A stretch of 32,876 nucleotides of DNA from JACVRW01 sp038323835 (GTDB lineage: Bacteria; Actinomycetota; Thermoleophilia; Solirubrobacterales; Thermoleophilaceae), in assembly GCA_038323835.1 (NCBI GenBank), contig JBBQHI010000044.1:1-32876 (forward strand), read 5' to 3'. Shown here piece after piece: positions 7,844 to 14,863 of the stretch. Numbering within the stretch: position 1 is the stretch's first letter; each line of letters starts with the position of its first letter. A model generated the notes under the pieces. That model saw nothing but the letters and a program-made list of their open reading frames with translations. It ran no database searches and was not told where the DNA came from. Both the position numbers and the translations under genes were made by a program.

Positions 7844-7857
7844 ATAACGAAGGTTAT
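7844..7857. promoter_or_regulatory. short perfect inverted repeat before pdxH
   Basis: ATAAC and GTTAT form a perfect 5-bp dyad with GAAG between, ending 8 nt before the ATG of pdxH. The right arm (GGTTAT) could also serve as a -10 box, so a protein bound here would block transcription. Confidence 0.25.
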
Positions 7858-7865
7858 GGAAACTA

Positions 7866-8459
7866 ATGAGAAGAAATGACCTCGCGCCTGATCCGCTCGA
7901 CCAGTTCCGGCGCTGGTACGAGGAGGCCGAGAGCGCCCAGGTGGCGCAGCCCGAGGCGATCGCGCTTGCCACCGCAGGCCCGGACGCCGTGCCGTCGCTG
8001 CGCATGGTCCTGCTCAAGCAGTTCGACGAGAACGGATTCGCGTTCTTCACCAACCTCGGCAGCCGCAAGGCACACGAGCTGGATGCCAATCCCAGGGGCG
8101 CCCTCCTCTCCTTCTGGCAGCCGCTGGGCCGCCAGGTGCGGGTCGAGGGCGCCGTAACGGCGGTAAACCGGGACGAGGTGGAGCACTACGCCCGAAGCCG
8201 GTCGCGGGACAGCCAGTTGAGCGCCCTCTCCTCTCCGCAGAGCGAGGTGATCGAGAGCCGCGACTGGCTGGAGCAGCGGATGGCCGAGCTGGAGCGGGCG
8301 CATCGGGACGGACAGCTGCCCGTGGCGCCCGGATGGGGCGGATTCAGGCTACTGCCCGAGATGTACGAGTTCTGGCAGCAGGGTGCCCACCGCCTCCACG
8401 ACCGCTTCCGCTACCTCCGAGAGCCGCACGGCTGGCGGATCGAGCGGCTCGCGCCCTGA
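7866..8459 (+). CDS. pdxH: pyridoxamine 5'-phosphate oxidase
   Basis: 197 aa, the normal size for PdxH. The FMN-binding segment SLRMVLLKQFDENGFAFFTN, the SRKAHELDANPRGALLSFW region and the C-terminal signature EFWQQGAHRLHDRF...IERLAP are all present. The enzyme oxidises pyridoxamine- or pyridoxine-5'-phosphate to PLP using FMN and oxygen in the cytoplasm. ATG 7866 has only a weak GGAAA before it; the upstream ATG at 7857 is out of context. It is monocistronic by spacing, convergent with the lipocalin-like gene. Confidence 0.93.
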   Translation: MRRNDLAPDPLDQFRRWYEEAESAQVAQPEAIALATAGPDAVPSLRMVLLKQFDENGFAFFTNLGSRKAHELDANPRGALLSFWQPLGRQVRVEGAVTAVNRDEVEHYARSRSRDSQLSALSSPQSEVIESRDWLEQRMAELERAHRDGQLPVAPGWGGFRLLPEMYEFWQQGAHRLHDRFRYLREPHGWRIERLAP

Positions 8460-8471
8460 GGCGCCCCTCGC

Positions 8472-9443
8472 TCAGCCGTCGGGGAACGGCTGGAGCTTCA
8501 CGCCGTGGTCGGTCTCACGGATGCCGAGCTCGTACGCGGCGCCGCCACGCACCTCGAACGCCTTCACCGGACGCTCCTTGGCGTCCACGCGCACCCGCAT
8601 GTCGGCCACGGAGCAGTTGATCGAGTGGTGCTCGCCGCCCGCGGGATCCGCGTAGGCCCAGGCCACGCAGTCCTCCAGCGCCGCGGACACGTCACCGGAA
8701 AGCACGAGCCGGCGCGTGGTGAGGTGGAACTCGCAGAGCCCGGGCCTGGCCTTCACGTCGGCACCGGCGCCGAGCCCGCCGAGTGAGAACCGCTCTCCGT
8801 CGATGCTCACCGCGCCGTTGGCGATCCACGGCGTGGTCTTGGAGCCCATCGTGACCCTGCCGATGGCAGCGTCGAGCCAGTCCCCGTCGTCGGTGATGGC
8901 GTGGAGCCAGATCCAGCGCTCGGCGTGCTCGGCGCCCCAGTTGTGGCCCACCATGCCGCGCCATCCGTCGAGCGGGATCTGGCGCTCGCCGATGCCGATG
9001 CGGCCGCCGAACACCGCGAACGGCGCCGGGCTGCAGAGCTTCGTCTTCGGGAGCTTGGAGCGGTACATCAGGGAGTTCGGGAGGTGGAAGAGCGGCGCCT
9101 CGTAGGGCTCGAAGGTGAGCTCCCACCACGCATCCCCGGCCCAGCCGTAGGCCCTCCCGTCACCCATCCCGGCGGCCTCGCCCACCTGGATCCAGTCGCG
9201 TTCGCCCGCCACCGGATCGGGGGCGGTGGTCTTGGCGGCGATCGGACCCCCCGCGCCCGCCTCGAAGAAGGTGAACCACACGGAGCCCTTGGGCTTCTCC
9301 CCCGGCGGCTTGTGCACCGTGTAGCGAATCCACACGCCGATCGGCTCCTCCGGATGGCAGGCCTTCAGGTAGTAGCTCTCGTAGTGACCCGCCGACTCGC
9401 GGACGGCCGGGAATCGCGCGCTGGTGGCTCTGGCTCCGGCCAA
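8472..9443 (-). CDS. AttH/CrtC/Svf1-like lipocalin-fold protein
   Basis: About 323 aa, with no signal peptide. Tandem beta-rich lipocalin-like halves are suggested by WFTFFEAGAGGP, WWELTFEPY near the middle, and GMVGHNWGAEHAERWIWLHA. That last segment resembles the conserved GH.WG....W.W stretch of hydroxyneurosporene-synthase (CrtC), AttH and Svf1-like proteins. These bind or modify hydrophobic molecules; no reaction can be assigned here. The TTG at 9443 lies 9 nt after TAGGCT; internal starts cannot be excluded. It is divergent from the SDR gene. Confidence 0.65.
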   Translation of the reverse strand: MAGARATSARFPAVRESAGHYESYYLKACHPEEPIGVWIRYTVHKPPGEKPKGSVWFTFFEAGAGGPIAAKTTAPDPVAGERDWIQVGEAAGMGDGRAYGWAGDAWWELTFEPYEAPLFHLPNSLMYRSKLPKTKLCSPAPFAVFGGRIGIGERQIPLDGWRGMVGHNWGAEHAERWIWLHAITDDGDWLDAAIGRVTMGSKTTPWIANGAVSIDGERFSLGGLGAGADVKARPGLCEFHLTTRRLVLSGDVSAALEDCVAWAYADPAGGEHHSINCSVADMRVRVDAKERPVKAFEVRGGAAYELGIRETDHGVKLQPFPDG

Positions 9444-9486
9444 GGTTTCGGCAGCCTACCCCCGGCAGTTGCTAGAAACCCCGGCA

Positions 9487-10173
9487 ATGGCAGACGGCCC
9501 CGTCACGGTGATCACCGGCGCAAGCAGCGGTATCGGCGCTGCCACGGCGCGCCGCGCGGTCGAGTTCGGCCACCGGGTGGTGCTGGCCGCGCGCTCCGAG
9601 GACAAGCTCCGCGCGCTCGCCGAGGAGCTCGGGGACAGCGCGCTCGCCGTCCGCTGCGACGTGACGCAGTGGGAGGACCAGCAGGCGCTGGTGTCCTCCG
9701 CCCTGGATCGCTTCGGGCGCATGGACGTGTTCTTCGCCAACGCCGGCTTCGGAGCCAAGCGCGGCTTTCTCGAGGAGACGCCCGAGTTCTGGAAGGCGAT
9801 GATCGACACCAACGTCTACGGCGCCGCTCTGTCCATCCGCGCGGCCCTGGGTCACTTCCGCGAGCAGGGCAGCGGGCACGTGCTGCTCACCAGCTCGGTG
9901 GCCGGTCGCCGCGCCCTCCCCGGGTCGCTCTACTCGGCCACGAAGTGGGCCGTGTGCGCGATGGGCGAGTCACTGCGCCAGGAGGTGGCCGAGACCGACA
10001 TCAAGGTCACGCTGATCGAGCCCGGCATGGTCGACACCCCCTTCTTCGACAATCCCGTGAAGGGCGCCCTGGAGCCCGACGACATCGCCCGCGCGGTCAT
10101 GTTCGCCCTCACCCAGCCCCCACACGTGGACGTGAACGAGGTGCTGGTCCGCCCCATCCACCAGCCCCTCTGA
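9487..10173 (+). CDS. short-chain dehydrogenase/reductase
   Basis: 228 aa. It is a classical SDR: nucleotide-binding TGASSGIG near residue 10, a CDVT segment, NAG (ANAGFG), Ser in LLTSSVAG and the catalytic YSATK. R in LAARSEDK after the second strand favours NADP(H). The substrate is unknown. ATG 9487 is chosen because the Rossmann fold starts within seven residues; the in-frame ATG at 9424 would overlap the divergent gene. TAGAAA lies 8 nt before the ATG. Confidence 0.88.
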   Translation: MADGPVTVITGASSGIGAATARRAVEFGHRVVLAARSEDKLRALAEELGDSALAVRCDVTQWEDQQALVSSALDRFGRMDVFFANAGFGAKRGFLEETPEFWKAMIDTNVYGAALSIRAALGHFREQGSGHVLLTSSVAGRRALPGSLYSATKWAVCAMGESLRQEVAETDIKVTLIEPGMVDTPFFDNPVKGALEPDDIARAVMFALTQPPHVDVNEVLVRPIHQPL

Positions 10174-10186
10174 GCGGCCTCCCCGG

Positions 10187-10600
10187 TCAGTCCGGCTGGA
10201 CGATCAGGAAGCGGTTGCCGTCGGGGTCGCGGAAGAAGAACTGCGCCGGCACGGGATCCCCGACGCTCACCTCGGTTGAGATGAGGCCCGGCCTGCTCCC
10301 TCCGGTCCGCGCAATCTCCGCGTCCACGTCGACGCCACTTGCGAGCAGCGTCGCGTGGTCGCCCTCGATGTCGTTCGTGGCGAACGGGCAGTGGGCCTCG
10401 TCTCCGCCGGCGGAGGCGCCCTCGCCCTGCGGCACGAGCGCAATCGTGTTCGGGCCCAGGCGGGCGCCACTCGATCCGGCGAATGCCGCCGCCGTAGTCC
10501 GCCCACTCCGCCCGCGGACCCAAGGAGGCTCGCGGCCTGGAAGTACGTAGCGCGGGCTGCGGGGGTGCTCGATCGGGTTGAATGACCCACTGCGAACCGC
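10187..10600 (-). pseudogene. frameshifted VOC/glyoxalase remnant
   Basis: VOC-like sequence is spread over three minus-strand frames. ATYFQAASLLG near 10520-10551 resembles the AFYxxxLGF segment. YGGGIRRIEWRPPG (about 10465-10500) is in a second frame. NTIALVPQGEG onward to FFFRDPDGNRFLIVQPD and a stop at 10187 is in the third. A frame change falls inside PPG/PNTIAL. About 12 residues also appear inserted before GDPVPAQFFF. The gene is decayed, unless sequencing errors caused the shifts. Confidence 0.55.
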
Positions 10601-10651
10601 CGCTTGTTTGCATGGACAGATCCTGAGTGAACTGCTTATCTTCATCGTTTC

Positions 10652-10828
10652 ATGAAGGTCGTTTTCTCCTTGAGCCCTTTGAAGCGTCTTTTGGCCGCAC
10701 TATTCCGTCTGGCGTTGGCGGCCGCTCGCCTCGTCAGCCGAAGGGCTGAAGCAGCCGAACTATCTGCGCGACACCTGCGTGATGTTGAACGCGAACGCTC
10801 GATGGAGCATCGCGCCGAGCCCCGCTAG
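10652..10828 (+). CDS. possible 58-aa small protein
   Basis: ATG 10652 to TAG 10828. A basic, amphipathic or hydrophobic N-terminus (KVVFSLSPLKRLLAALFRLALAAA) is followed by a charged helix rich in Arg and Glu. Codon third positions are less GC-rich than in neighbouring genes. TATCTT ends 9 nt before the ATG and there is no SD. I do not recognise it; it could be chance coding in the 10.65-10.98 kb gap. Confidence 0.25.
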   Translation: MKVVFSLSPLKRLLAALFRLALAAARLVSRRAEAAELSARHLRDVERERSMEHRAEPR

Positions 10829-10845
10829 CTACCCCATCCGGTAGA

Positions 10846-10884
10846 CCAAGGCTGACCATTCGCGTCGGCCAAGGCTGACCATTC
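10846..10884. repeat. 16-bp tandem direct repeat, period 23 bp
   Basis: CCAAGGCTGACCATTC occurs exactly at 10846-10861 and 10869-10884. It lies about 100 bp upstream of the ABM-like gene. A 23-bp period (about two helical turns) puts both copies on the same DNA face, as for a pair of operator sites. The core CTGACC also occurs twice in front of the nearby ArsR-family gene. Confidence 0.6.
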
Positions 10885-10980
10885 AAGGAGCCTGCCCTAG
10901 ACCATCTAGCCGATGGCGAAGACCATAGAACCGTCCTATAAAGGGTCTTCTCTCACTGCGGTTCAAAGCAAAGGGGATAT

Positions 10981-11295
10981 ATGGCGGTTGTGGTGCAGTA
11001 CACAACGGATGTGGGCCAGGCGGAGTACGACATGGTCGCCGCCGCCATTCGTTTCCACGACGACCCGCCCGCCGGACTGATCGTTCACACCGCGGCCGTC
11101 ACCCAGGACGGGCGGATGCGGATCTTCGACGTCTGGGAATCCATCGAGGATCACGACCGGTTCGTGGAACATCGGTTGCGCCCGGCCACCCTCATGCTCG
11201 TCGGGGACAGGGTCCCCCGCTGGCCCGAACCGGAGGTCCATGACCTTTACAGTCTCGTCAGGACTACGCAGCTCGTCGGGGCCGGCGGCTACTGA
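10981..11295 (+). CDS. dimeric alpha/beta-barrel (ABM-like) protein
   Basis: 104 aa from ATG 10981, with AAGGGGATAT giving a good SD. The pattern VVVQYTT...AAIRFHDDPPAGLIVHTAAV...MRIFDVWESIEDHDRFVEHRL is that of ferredoxin-like ABM/dimeric barrel proteins: small monooxygenases, haem-degrading enzymes or binding proteins. No catalytic residue set is clear. Its end overlaps the convergent ArsR-family gene by 32 bp; with the direct repeats upstream, the two probably form a regulator-target pair. Confidence 0.7.
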   Translation: MAVVVQYTTDVGQAEYDMVAAAIRFHDDPPAGLIVHTAAVTQDGRMRIFDVWESIEDHDRFVEHRLRPATLMLVGDRVPRWPEPEVHDLYSLVRTTQLVGAGGY

Positions 11296-11584
11296 CGGGC
11301 TTCGAGAGCGGCTCGTCGTCGAGCGGCCGCACATCGAGGCGGACGCGCCAGCGGGCTCGGTAGTAGTGCTCTATCGCTCCGCGGCGCGCGGCCGTGTCCA
11401 CGAGTTCCACCATCCCGAGGTCGCGCAGCACCACCACGTGGTAGCTGACATTTCCCAGCGGCTCGCTGAACTCGACCGCCAGCTCGTTCGGAGATCGCGC
11501 CTCCACCGTCAACGCCTCGAGGATCCTCGCCCGTAACGGGTGGGCCACCGCCTTCGCGGCCTCGCTGAGCGGAAGCTTGCTCAC
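11264..11584 (-). CDS. ArsR-family winged-helix regulator
   Basis: 106 aa from GTG 11584 (SKLPLSEAAKAVAHPLRARIL). The winged helix-turn-helix is complete (SPNELAVEF...VSYHVVVLRDLGMVELVDTAARRGAIEHYYRA). No Cys metal-binding motif is visible (the protein has no CVC box), so it probably senses something other than a metal. TACGGT lies 7 nt before the GTG, which favours this start over TTG 11641. Two CTGACC sequences (11589-11594, 11607-11612) cover this promoter, suggesting autoregulation. Confidence 0.8.
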   Translation of the reverse strand: MSKLPLSEAAKAVAHPLRARILEALTVEARSPNELAVEFSEPLGNVSYHVVVLRDLGMVELVDTAARRGAIEHYYRARWRVRLDVRPLDDEPLSKPVSSRRPRRAA

Positions 11585-11588
11585 ACAA

Positions 11589-11612
11589 CTGACCGTAGCA
11601 AGCACGCTGACC
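11589..11612. promoter_or_regulatory. promoter and possible operator of the ArsR-family gene
   Basis: The minus-strand -10 box TACGGT (11597-11592) lies 7 nt from GTG 11584. CTGACC occurs at 11589-11594 and 11607-11612, 18 bp apart, overlapping this box. The same 6-mer forms the core of the direct repeats before the ABM-like gene. Confidence 0.35.
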
Positions 11613-11673
11613 AGTCTCCGGGCCCCTGAGCGTCGACGCAACGAAGAGTGGTGAGTCTGACACCCCCGAGAGC

Positions 11674-11679
11674 TACCGT
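11674..11679 (+). promoter_or_regulatory. putative -10 box of the DNA polymerase IV gene
   Basis: TACCGT ends 6 nt before the GTG at 11686, again with no SD. It points to a leaderless mRNA. No LexA-type box was noticed nearby. Confidence 0.45.
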
Positions 11680-11685
11680 GAGGCG

Positions 11686-12768
11686 GTGTCTGACGAAGCT
11701 CCAGCGCGCGTGATCGCCCACGTCGATATGGATGCCTTCTACGTCAGCGTGGAGCTGCAGCGCCGGCCCGACCTGCGCGGCCTGCCGGTCGTGGTCGCGG
11801 GCAGCGGCCCGCGCGCGGTGGTGACCACCGCCAGCTACGAGGCAAGGCGCTTCGGGATCTTCTCCGCCACCCCGGCCGAGCGTGCGCGGCGCCTGTGTCC
11901 CGATGCCGTCTTTCTGACGCCGGACTTCGAGCTCTACCGCGCCCACTCACGCGACGTCATGACGATTCTGCGCCGGCACGTGGAGCTGCTCGAGGTGGTG
12001 GGCCTCGACGAGGCCTACATGGACCTCACCGGGCTCGACCGGCAACGCGCGGCCGCCCGGCGCATCAAGGCGACGGTGCACGAGGGCACGGGTCTGCGCT
12101 GCTCGATCGGCCTCGGGCCGAACAAGCTCGTGGCCAAGGTGGCGTCCGACGCCGACAAGCCCGACGGCTTCCTGGAGCTCACCGCGGCCGAGGCCCGGGA
12201 GCGCTTCGGCGGCCACTCCCCCGGCCTGATCCCCGGCATCGGGCCGAAGACGGTGGTGAGGCTCGAGTCCCAGGGGATCACGACTCTCGCGGCTCTTGCC
12301 GCCCAGCCGGACGAGCGCCTGCGGGAGTGGTTCGGCGCACGGCTCGGCCCGCACCTGGGCCGGCTCGCCCGCTTCGAAGACGAGCGCGTGCTGGAGACCA
12401 GCAGGCTGGTCAAGTCCGAGTCGCGCGAGACCACGTTCGATCTCGACCTTCATGGGCTGGAGCAGCTGGAGCCGGTGCTCGAGCGCCTCACCGGCGAGCT
12501 CTGCGCGACGCTCGGCCGGCAGGAGCAGAGCGGCCGGACGATCGGGATCAAGGTCCGCTACGCGAACTTCTCCACGGTCACCCGGGCCCGCTCGCTCGAG
12601 GCGCCCACCGGGGACCTCGACACGGTCTGGCGCGTGGCGCGCGACCTGTTGCGCCGCCTCGGGCCGGCCATGCCCGTGCGCCTGCTCGGCGTGCGTGTCG
12701 CCGGGCTGGACGAGGGGCGGCGGGATGGTCCCGCCGCCCCCGACGACCAGCTCAGCCTGTCGCTCTAG
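11686..12768 (+). CDS. dinB: Y-family DNA polymerase IV
   Basis: 360 aa. Palm metal residues are in HVDMDAFYVSVE (D14) and GLDEAYMD (D108, E109). Steric and fingers segments ASYEARRFGI and helix-hairpin-helix LIPGIGPKT are in place, and the little-finger domain follows. The C-terminus QLSLSL resembles the QLxLF beta-clamp peptide. It performs translesion synthesis opposite damaged template bases. It stands alone; no imuA/imuB or LexA site is visible. It converges on the RlpA-like gene. Confidence 0.93.
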   Translation: MSDEAPARVIAHVDMDAFYVSVELQRRPDLRGLPVVVAGSGPRAVVTTASYEARRFGIFSATPAERARRLCPDAVFLTPDFELYRAHSRDVMTILRRHVELLEVVGLDEAYMDLTGLDRQRAAARRIKATVHEGTGLRCSIGLGPNKLVAKVASDADKPDGFLELTAAEARERFGGHSPGLIPGIGPKTVVRLESQGITTLAALAAQPDERLREWFGARLGPHLGRLARFEDERVLETSRLVKSESRETTFDLDLHGLEQLEPVLERLTGELCATLGRQEQSGRTIGIKVRYANFSTVTRARSLEAPTGDLDTVWRVARDLLRRLGPAMPVRLLGVRVAGLDEGRRDGPAAPDDQLSLSL

Positions 12769-12787
12769 CGGGCTTCGCGCACCGCGG

Positions 12788-13729
12788 TCATTGGGAGACC
12801 CAAACGGTGCCGGTGCTGCCGAAGCCGAGCTTGGCCTTGGTGGCTCCGGTGAGGTCCCACTCGCGGCCGCCCGAGTACGGCCCGCGGTCGATCACGGGCA
12901 CGGTCAACGACCGGCCGTGGTAGCGCAGCGTGACCTTGGTGCCGCACGGGAGGTACTTGTGCGCCACGCCCAGGGTGTTGTACCCGAGCACCCCGCCGCA
13001 GGCGGTGTGATTGCCGTAGAAGCCGGGGCCGTACCACGAGGCGAGGCTCGGGCGGTACACGTACACCCGGCCAGCGGCCAGCGGCCGGCTGACGGCGGGG
13101 TTGTGCCCGTCGCCCGCGAACTTCACCCGCAGGCGGTAGCGCCCCGCCACCGAGGACCGCCACGCGGCGCGGTAGCGCCCGCCACGGCCCGTGCGGGTGC
13201 GGCCGACGGTCTTCCAGCCCTTCCCGGTGGCGAGCTGGAGGCGGACCCTGCGGCCGGCGAAGCCGGGCACGAGGCGCCCCCTCACGTGCACCGGGGAACC
13301 GGCGCGGACGTGCCGGTGGGCCCGTCCACCGAGGCGCGCGACCACCGTGACCGAGCAAGCGTCGGAGATGCCCTCGGCGGAGATCGCGCGGAACGCGCCC
13401 GAGCTCTGTGGCCTCAGGGAGAATCGGTAGGTACCTCCCGCTCCGGTCCGCGTGTCGGACAGGCGGCGCCAGGTGCCGCCACGCGGCGCGTACTCCAGCC
13501 TCACGGAGCCGCCGGCCGCGCCGGAGGGCACGCGGCCGTTGAGGTTCAGCCGCTCGCCGTAGCGGACGCTGGCCTTGGCCCCCAGGGCGGCCAGGCTCAG
13601 GCCCGAGCCGGCGGCAGGGGCGCCGGCGGCCTCGGTGGGTGCGATTTCCAGAATCGTTGTCAATAGCGCGCAGGCAACCAGGACCGCGATGGGCAGCCGG
13701 AGGGAGCGTGCACGCGCACGCGTATTCAC
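12788..13729 (-). CDS. secreted RlpA-like double-psi beta-barrel protein
   Basis: 313 aa from GTG 13729, with SD GAGGAG 8 nt upstream. A signal peptide (LPIAVLVACALLTTIL) and a Thr/Ala cleavage region are followed by two Ig/Big-like beta repeats (about 50-130 and 140-215). A C-terminal RlpA DPBB domain follows (SLASWYGPGFYG...IDRGPYSGGREWDLT), including the catalytic-type Asp in VIDRGPY. It probably acts on or binds peptidoglycan outside the cell. A c-di-AMP riboswitch and a Crp-like site precede it, as for other actinobacterial wall-lytic genes. Confidence 0.88.
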   Translation of the reverse strand: MNTRARARSLRLPIAVLVACALLTTILEIAPTEAAGAPAAGSGLSLAALGAKASVRYGERLNLNGRVPSGAAGGSVRLEYAPRGGTWRRLSDTRTGAGGTYRFSLRPQSSGAFRAISAEGISDACSVTVVARLGGRAHRHVRAGSPVHVRGRLVPGFAGRRVRLQLATGKGWKTVGRTRTGRGGRYRAAWRSSVAGRYRLRVKFAGDGHNPAVSRPLAAGRVYVYRPSLASWYGPGFYGNHTACGGVLGYNTLGVAHKYLPCGTKVTLRYHGRSLTVPVIDRGPYSGGREWDLTGATKAKLGFGSTGTVWVSQ

Positions 13730-13744
13730 TTTTGGAACTCCTCT

Positions 13745-13883
13745 CTCGGCGCTGCCTGCGGGGTTAGCTGTCGGGCTCGGGCGTACGAACGCCCTAAGAG
13801 CGGATCACCGCTCCATTCGCCCCTGCCGAGCCTGCGAGAGCCCGGCTGTGGTTCCCCCGTCTGCCGTCACGGGACGACGACAG
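13745..13883 (-). ncRNA. c-di-AMP (ydaO/yuaA) riboswitch
   Basis: Reading the minus strand from about 13883, I see the conserved blocks in order: GGGGGAACCA, then GGGGCGAAT, AGGG, CCCGAGCCCG, CAGCTAACC and GCAGGC. Variable stems lie between them. These are the conserved elements of the ydaO/yuaA class, which binds cyclic di-AMP and usually turns off wall-hydrolase or ion-transport genes. It ends about 15 nt before the start of the RlpA-like gene and just before its SD. Confidence 0.88.
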
Positions 13884-13914
13884 TTCGGCCACGCCGAATC
13901 GAACAACTGTTCGC

Positions 13915-13920
13915 ACCCTA
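13915..13920 (-). promoter_or_regulatory. putative -10 box upstream of the riboswitch
   Basis: TAGGGT on the minus strand would give a start near 13908, about 25 nt before the riboswitch core. The Crp-like palindrome centre (13948.5) would then sit near -41, the class II activator position. Confidence 0.35.
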
Positions 13921-13940
13921 GGCACATAACTCCGCCCTTG

Positions 13941-13956
13941 TGTGACGGTGGTCACG
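13941..13956. promoter_or_regulatory. Crp/GlxR-like palindrome 1
   Basis: TGTGA-CGGTGG-TCACG matches the TGTGA-N6-TCACA operator of Crp-family proteins with one mismatch. It lies between the divergent RlpA-like and RTX-type genes and could act on either. A second site at 14770-14785 shares 18 of 20 bases when flanks are included. Confidence 0.55.
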
Positions 13957-14072
13957 GTCCGCACTCCTCGCTCGGACGCCCCGAACGGCCAGAAACCGGC
14001 CTGTGGCCTTTGCTGGAGGCTGCCAAGGGCCGACCGGAAGCGGAGCGCACCCCGACCGAAGGAATACGTTCA

Positions 14073-14726
14073 ATGACCAGGACTCTCAGGACCCTGACGC
14101 TCGCCGGCTGCACGGTCGTGGCGATGGCTTCCCTCGGCGGCGCCGCGGAGGCAAAGACACCCCGATGCCACGGTCTCAGGGCGACGATCGTCGGCTCGGC
14201 GGGCAAGGACGTCATCCACGGGACGGCCAGGCGAGACGTGATCGTCGCGCGCGGCGGAAACGACCGGATATCGGGGCGCGGCGGCGACGACGTGGTGTGT
14301 GCGGGCGCCGGACGCGACCACGTGACCGGTGGAGCCGGCCGCGACCATCTCGAGGGCGGCGCTGGAGACGATGTCGAGCACGGCAACAGGGGTAACGACT
14401 TCGTCGGCGGTGACGACGGCGACGACTCGGTGCACGGCGACAGCGGCGACGACCAGGTGCGCGGGGGCCGCGGGGATGACGACTTGGACGGCGGCGCGGG
14501 TCACAACGACTGCGACGGCGGCCGGGGCCATGACCGCGTGAACGGTGAGGACGGCTCGTCAGGGCAGACCGAGAACGGCGACGTGGAGCCCGGTGACGAC
14601 TCCGGCGACGAGGTGGTGTCGGACGACGAGTCGGATTCCGAGGACTTCGGGGACACGGCGGACGACGGGACCTACGACGACTCCGGCGACCCAGGGGACG
14701 GCGAAGGCTACGACGACGGCGAGTAG
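14073..14726 (+). CDS. secreted RTX-type calcium-binding repeat protein
   Basis: 217 aa from ATG 14073, with AAGGA 9-10 nt upstream. A signal peptide (TLTLAGCTVVAMASLGGAAEA) is followed by about eight nonapeptide-like GGxGxDxUx repeats (for example RGGDDVVCAG, GGAGRDHLEG, GNRGNDFVGG). A very acidic Asp/Glu/Gly tail follows. Such repeats form a calcium-bound beta-roll. It has no enzyme domain, so a structural or calcium-buffering surface role is likely. The 5' region (13957-14072) shows no -10 box, only a GGCC-rich hairpin near 14000-14030. It is divergent from the RlpA-like gene. Confidence 0.8.
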   Translation: MTRTLRTLTLAGCTVVAMASLGGAAEAKTPRCHGLRATIVGSAGKDVIHGTARRDVIVARGGNDRISGRGGDDVVCAGAGRDHVTGGAGRDHLEGGAGDDVEHGNRGNDFVGGDDGDDSVHGDSGDDQVRGGRGDDDLDGGAGHNDCDGGRGHDRVNGEDGSSGQTENGDVEPGDDSGDEVVSDDESDSEDFGDTADDGTYDDSGDPGDGEGYDDGE

Positions 14727-14769
14727 CGGCCGCCCTGCGCGTAGGGGAGCGGGGTTCCAAACACGCTTG

Positions 14770-14785
14770 TGTGACGCTGGTCACG
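14770..14785. promoter_or_regulatory. Crp/GlxR-like palindrome 2
   Basis: TGTGA-CGCTGG-TCACG lies upstream of the acyltransferase gene. With a -10 box TACCGT at 14825-14830 the start would be near 14837, which puts the palindrome centre at about -59, near the class I Crp activator position. Confidence 0.5.
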
Positions 14786-14824
14786 CTTGAGCATGAGGAT
14801 CTGGTCGCGGCCCCGGCCCTGCGG

Positions 14825-14830
14825 TACCGT
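14825..14830 (+). promoter_or_regulatory. putative -10 box of the acyltransferase operon
   Basis: TACCGT lies 33 nt before GTG 14864, leaving room for the AAGGAGGA ribosome-binding site at 14853-14860. This is a leadered promoter, in contrast to many others here. Confidence 0.4.
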
Positions 14831-14863
14831 GCTTCTCTTGCTGAATTCGCCGAAGGAGGAGCC

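Noticed and set aside
7844..7857. ATAAC...GTTAT as a site-specific recombination (lox-like) site
   Set aside because: Arms are only 5 bp, there is one copy and no recombinase is near; a promoter-linked operator is the simpler reading.
10187..10645. A complete VOC gene from ATG 10645
   Set aside because: The N-terminal 60 residues in that frame do not resemble a VOC fold, while the expected segments appear in the other two frames.
14329..14541. Repetitive DNA at 14.3-14.5 kb as tandem DNA repeats
   Set aside because: The periodicity follows the coding of GGxGxD nonapeptides and is degenerate at the base level, so it is a protein repeat.
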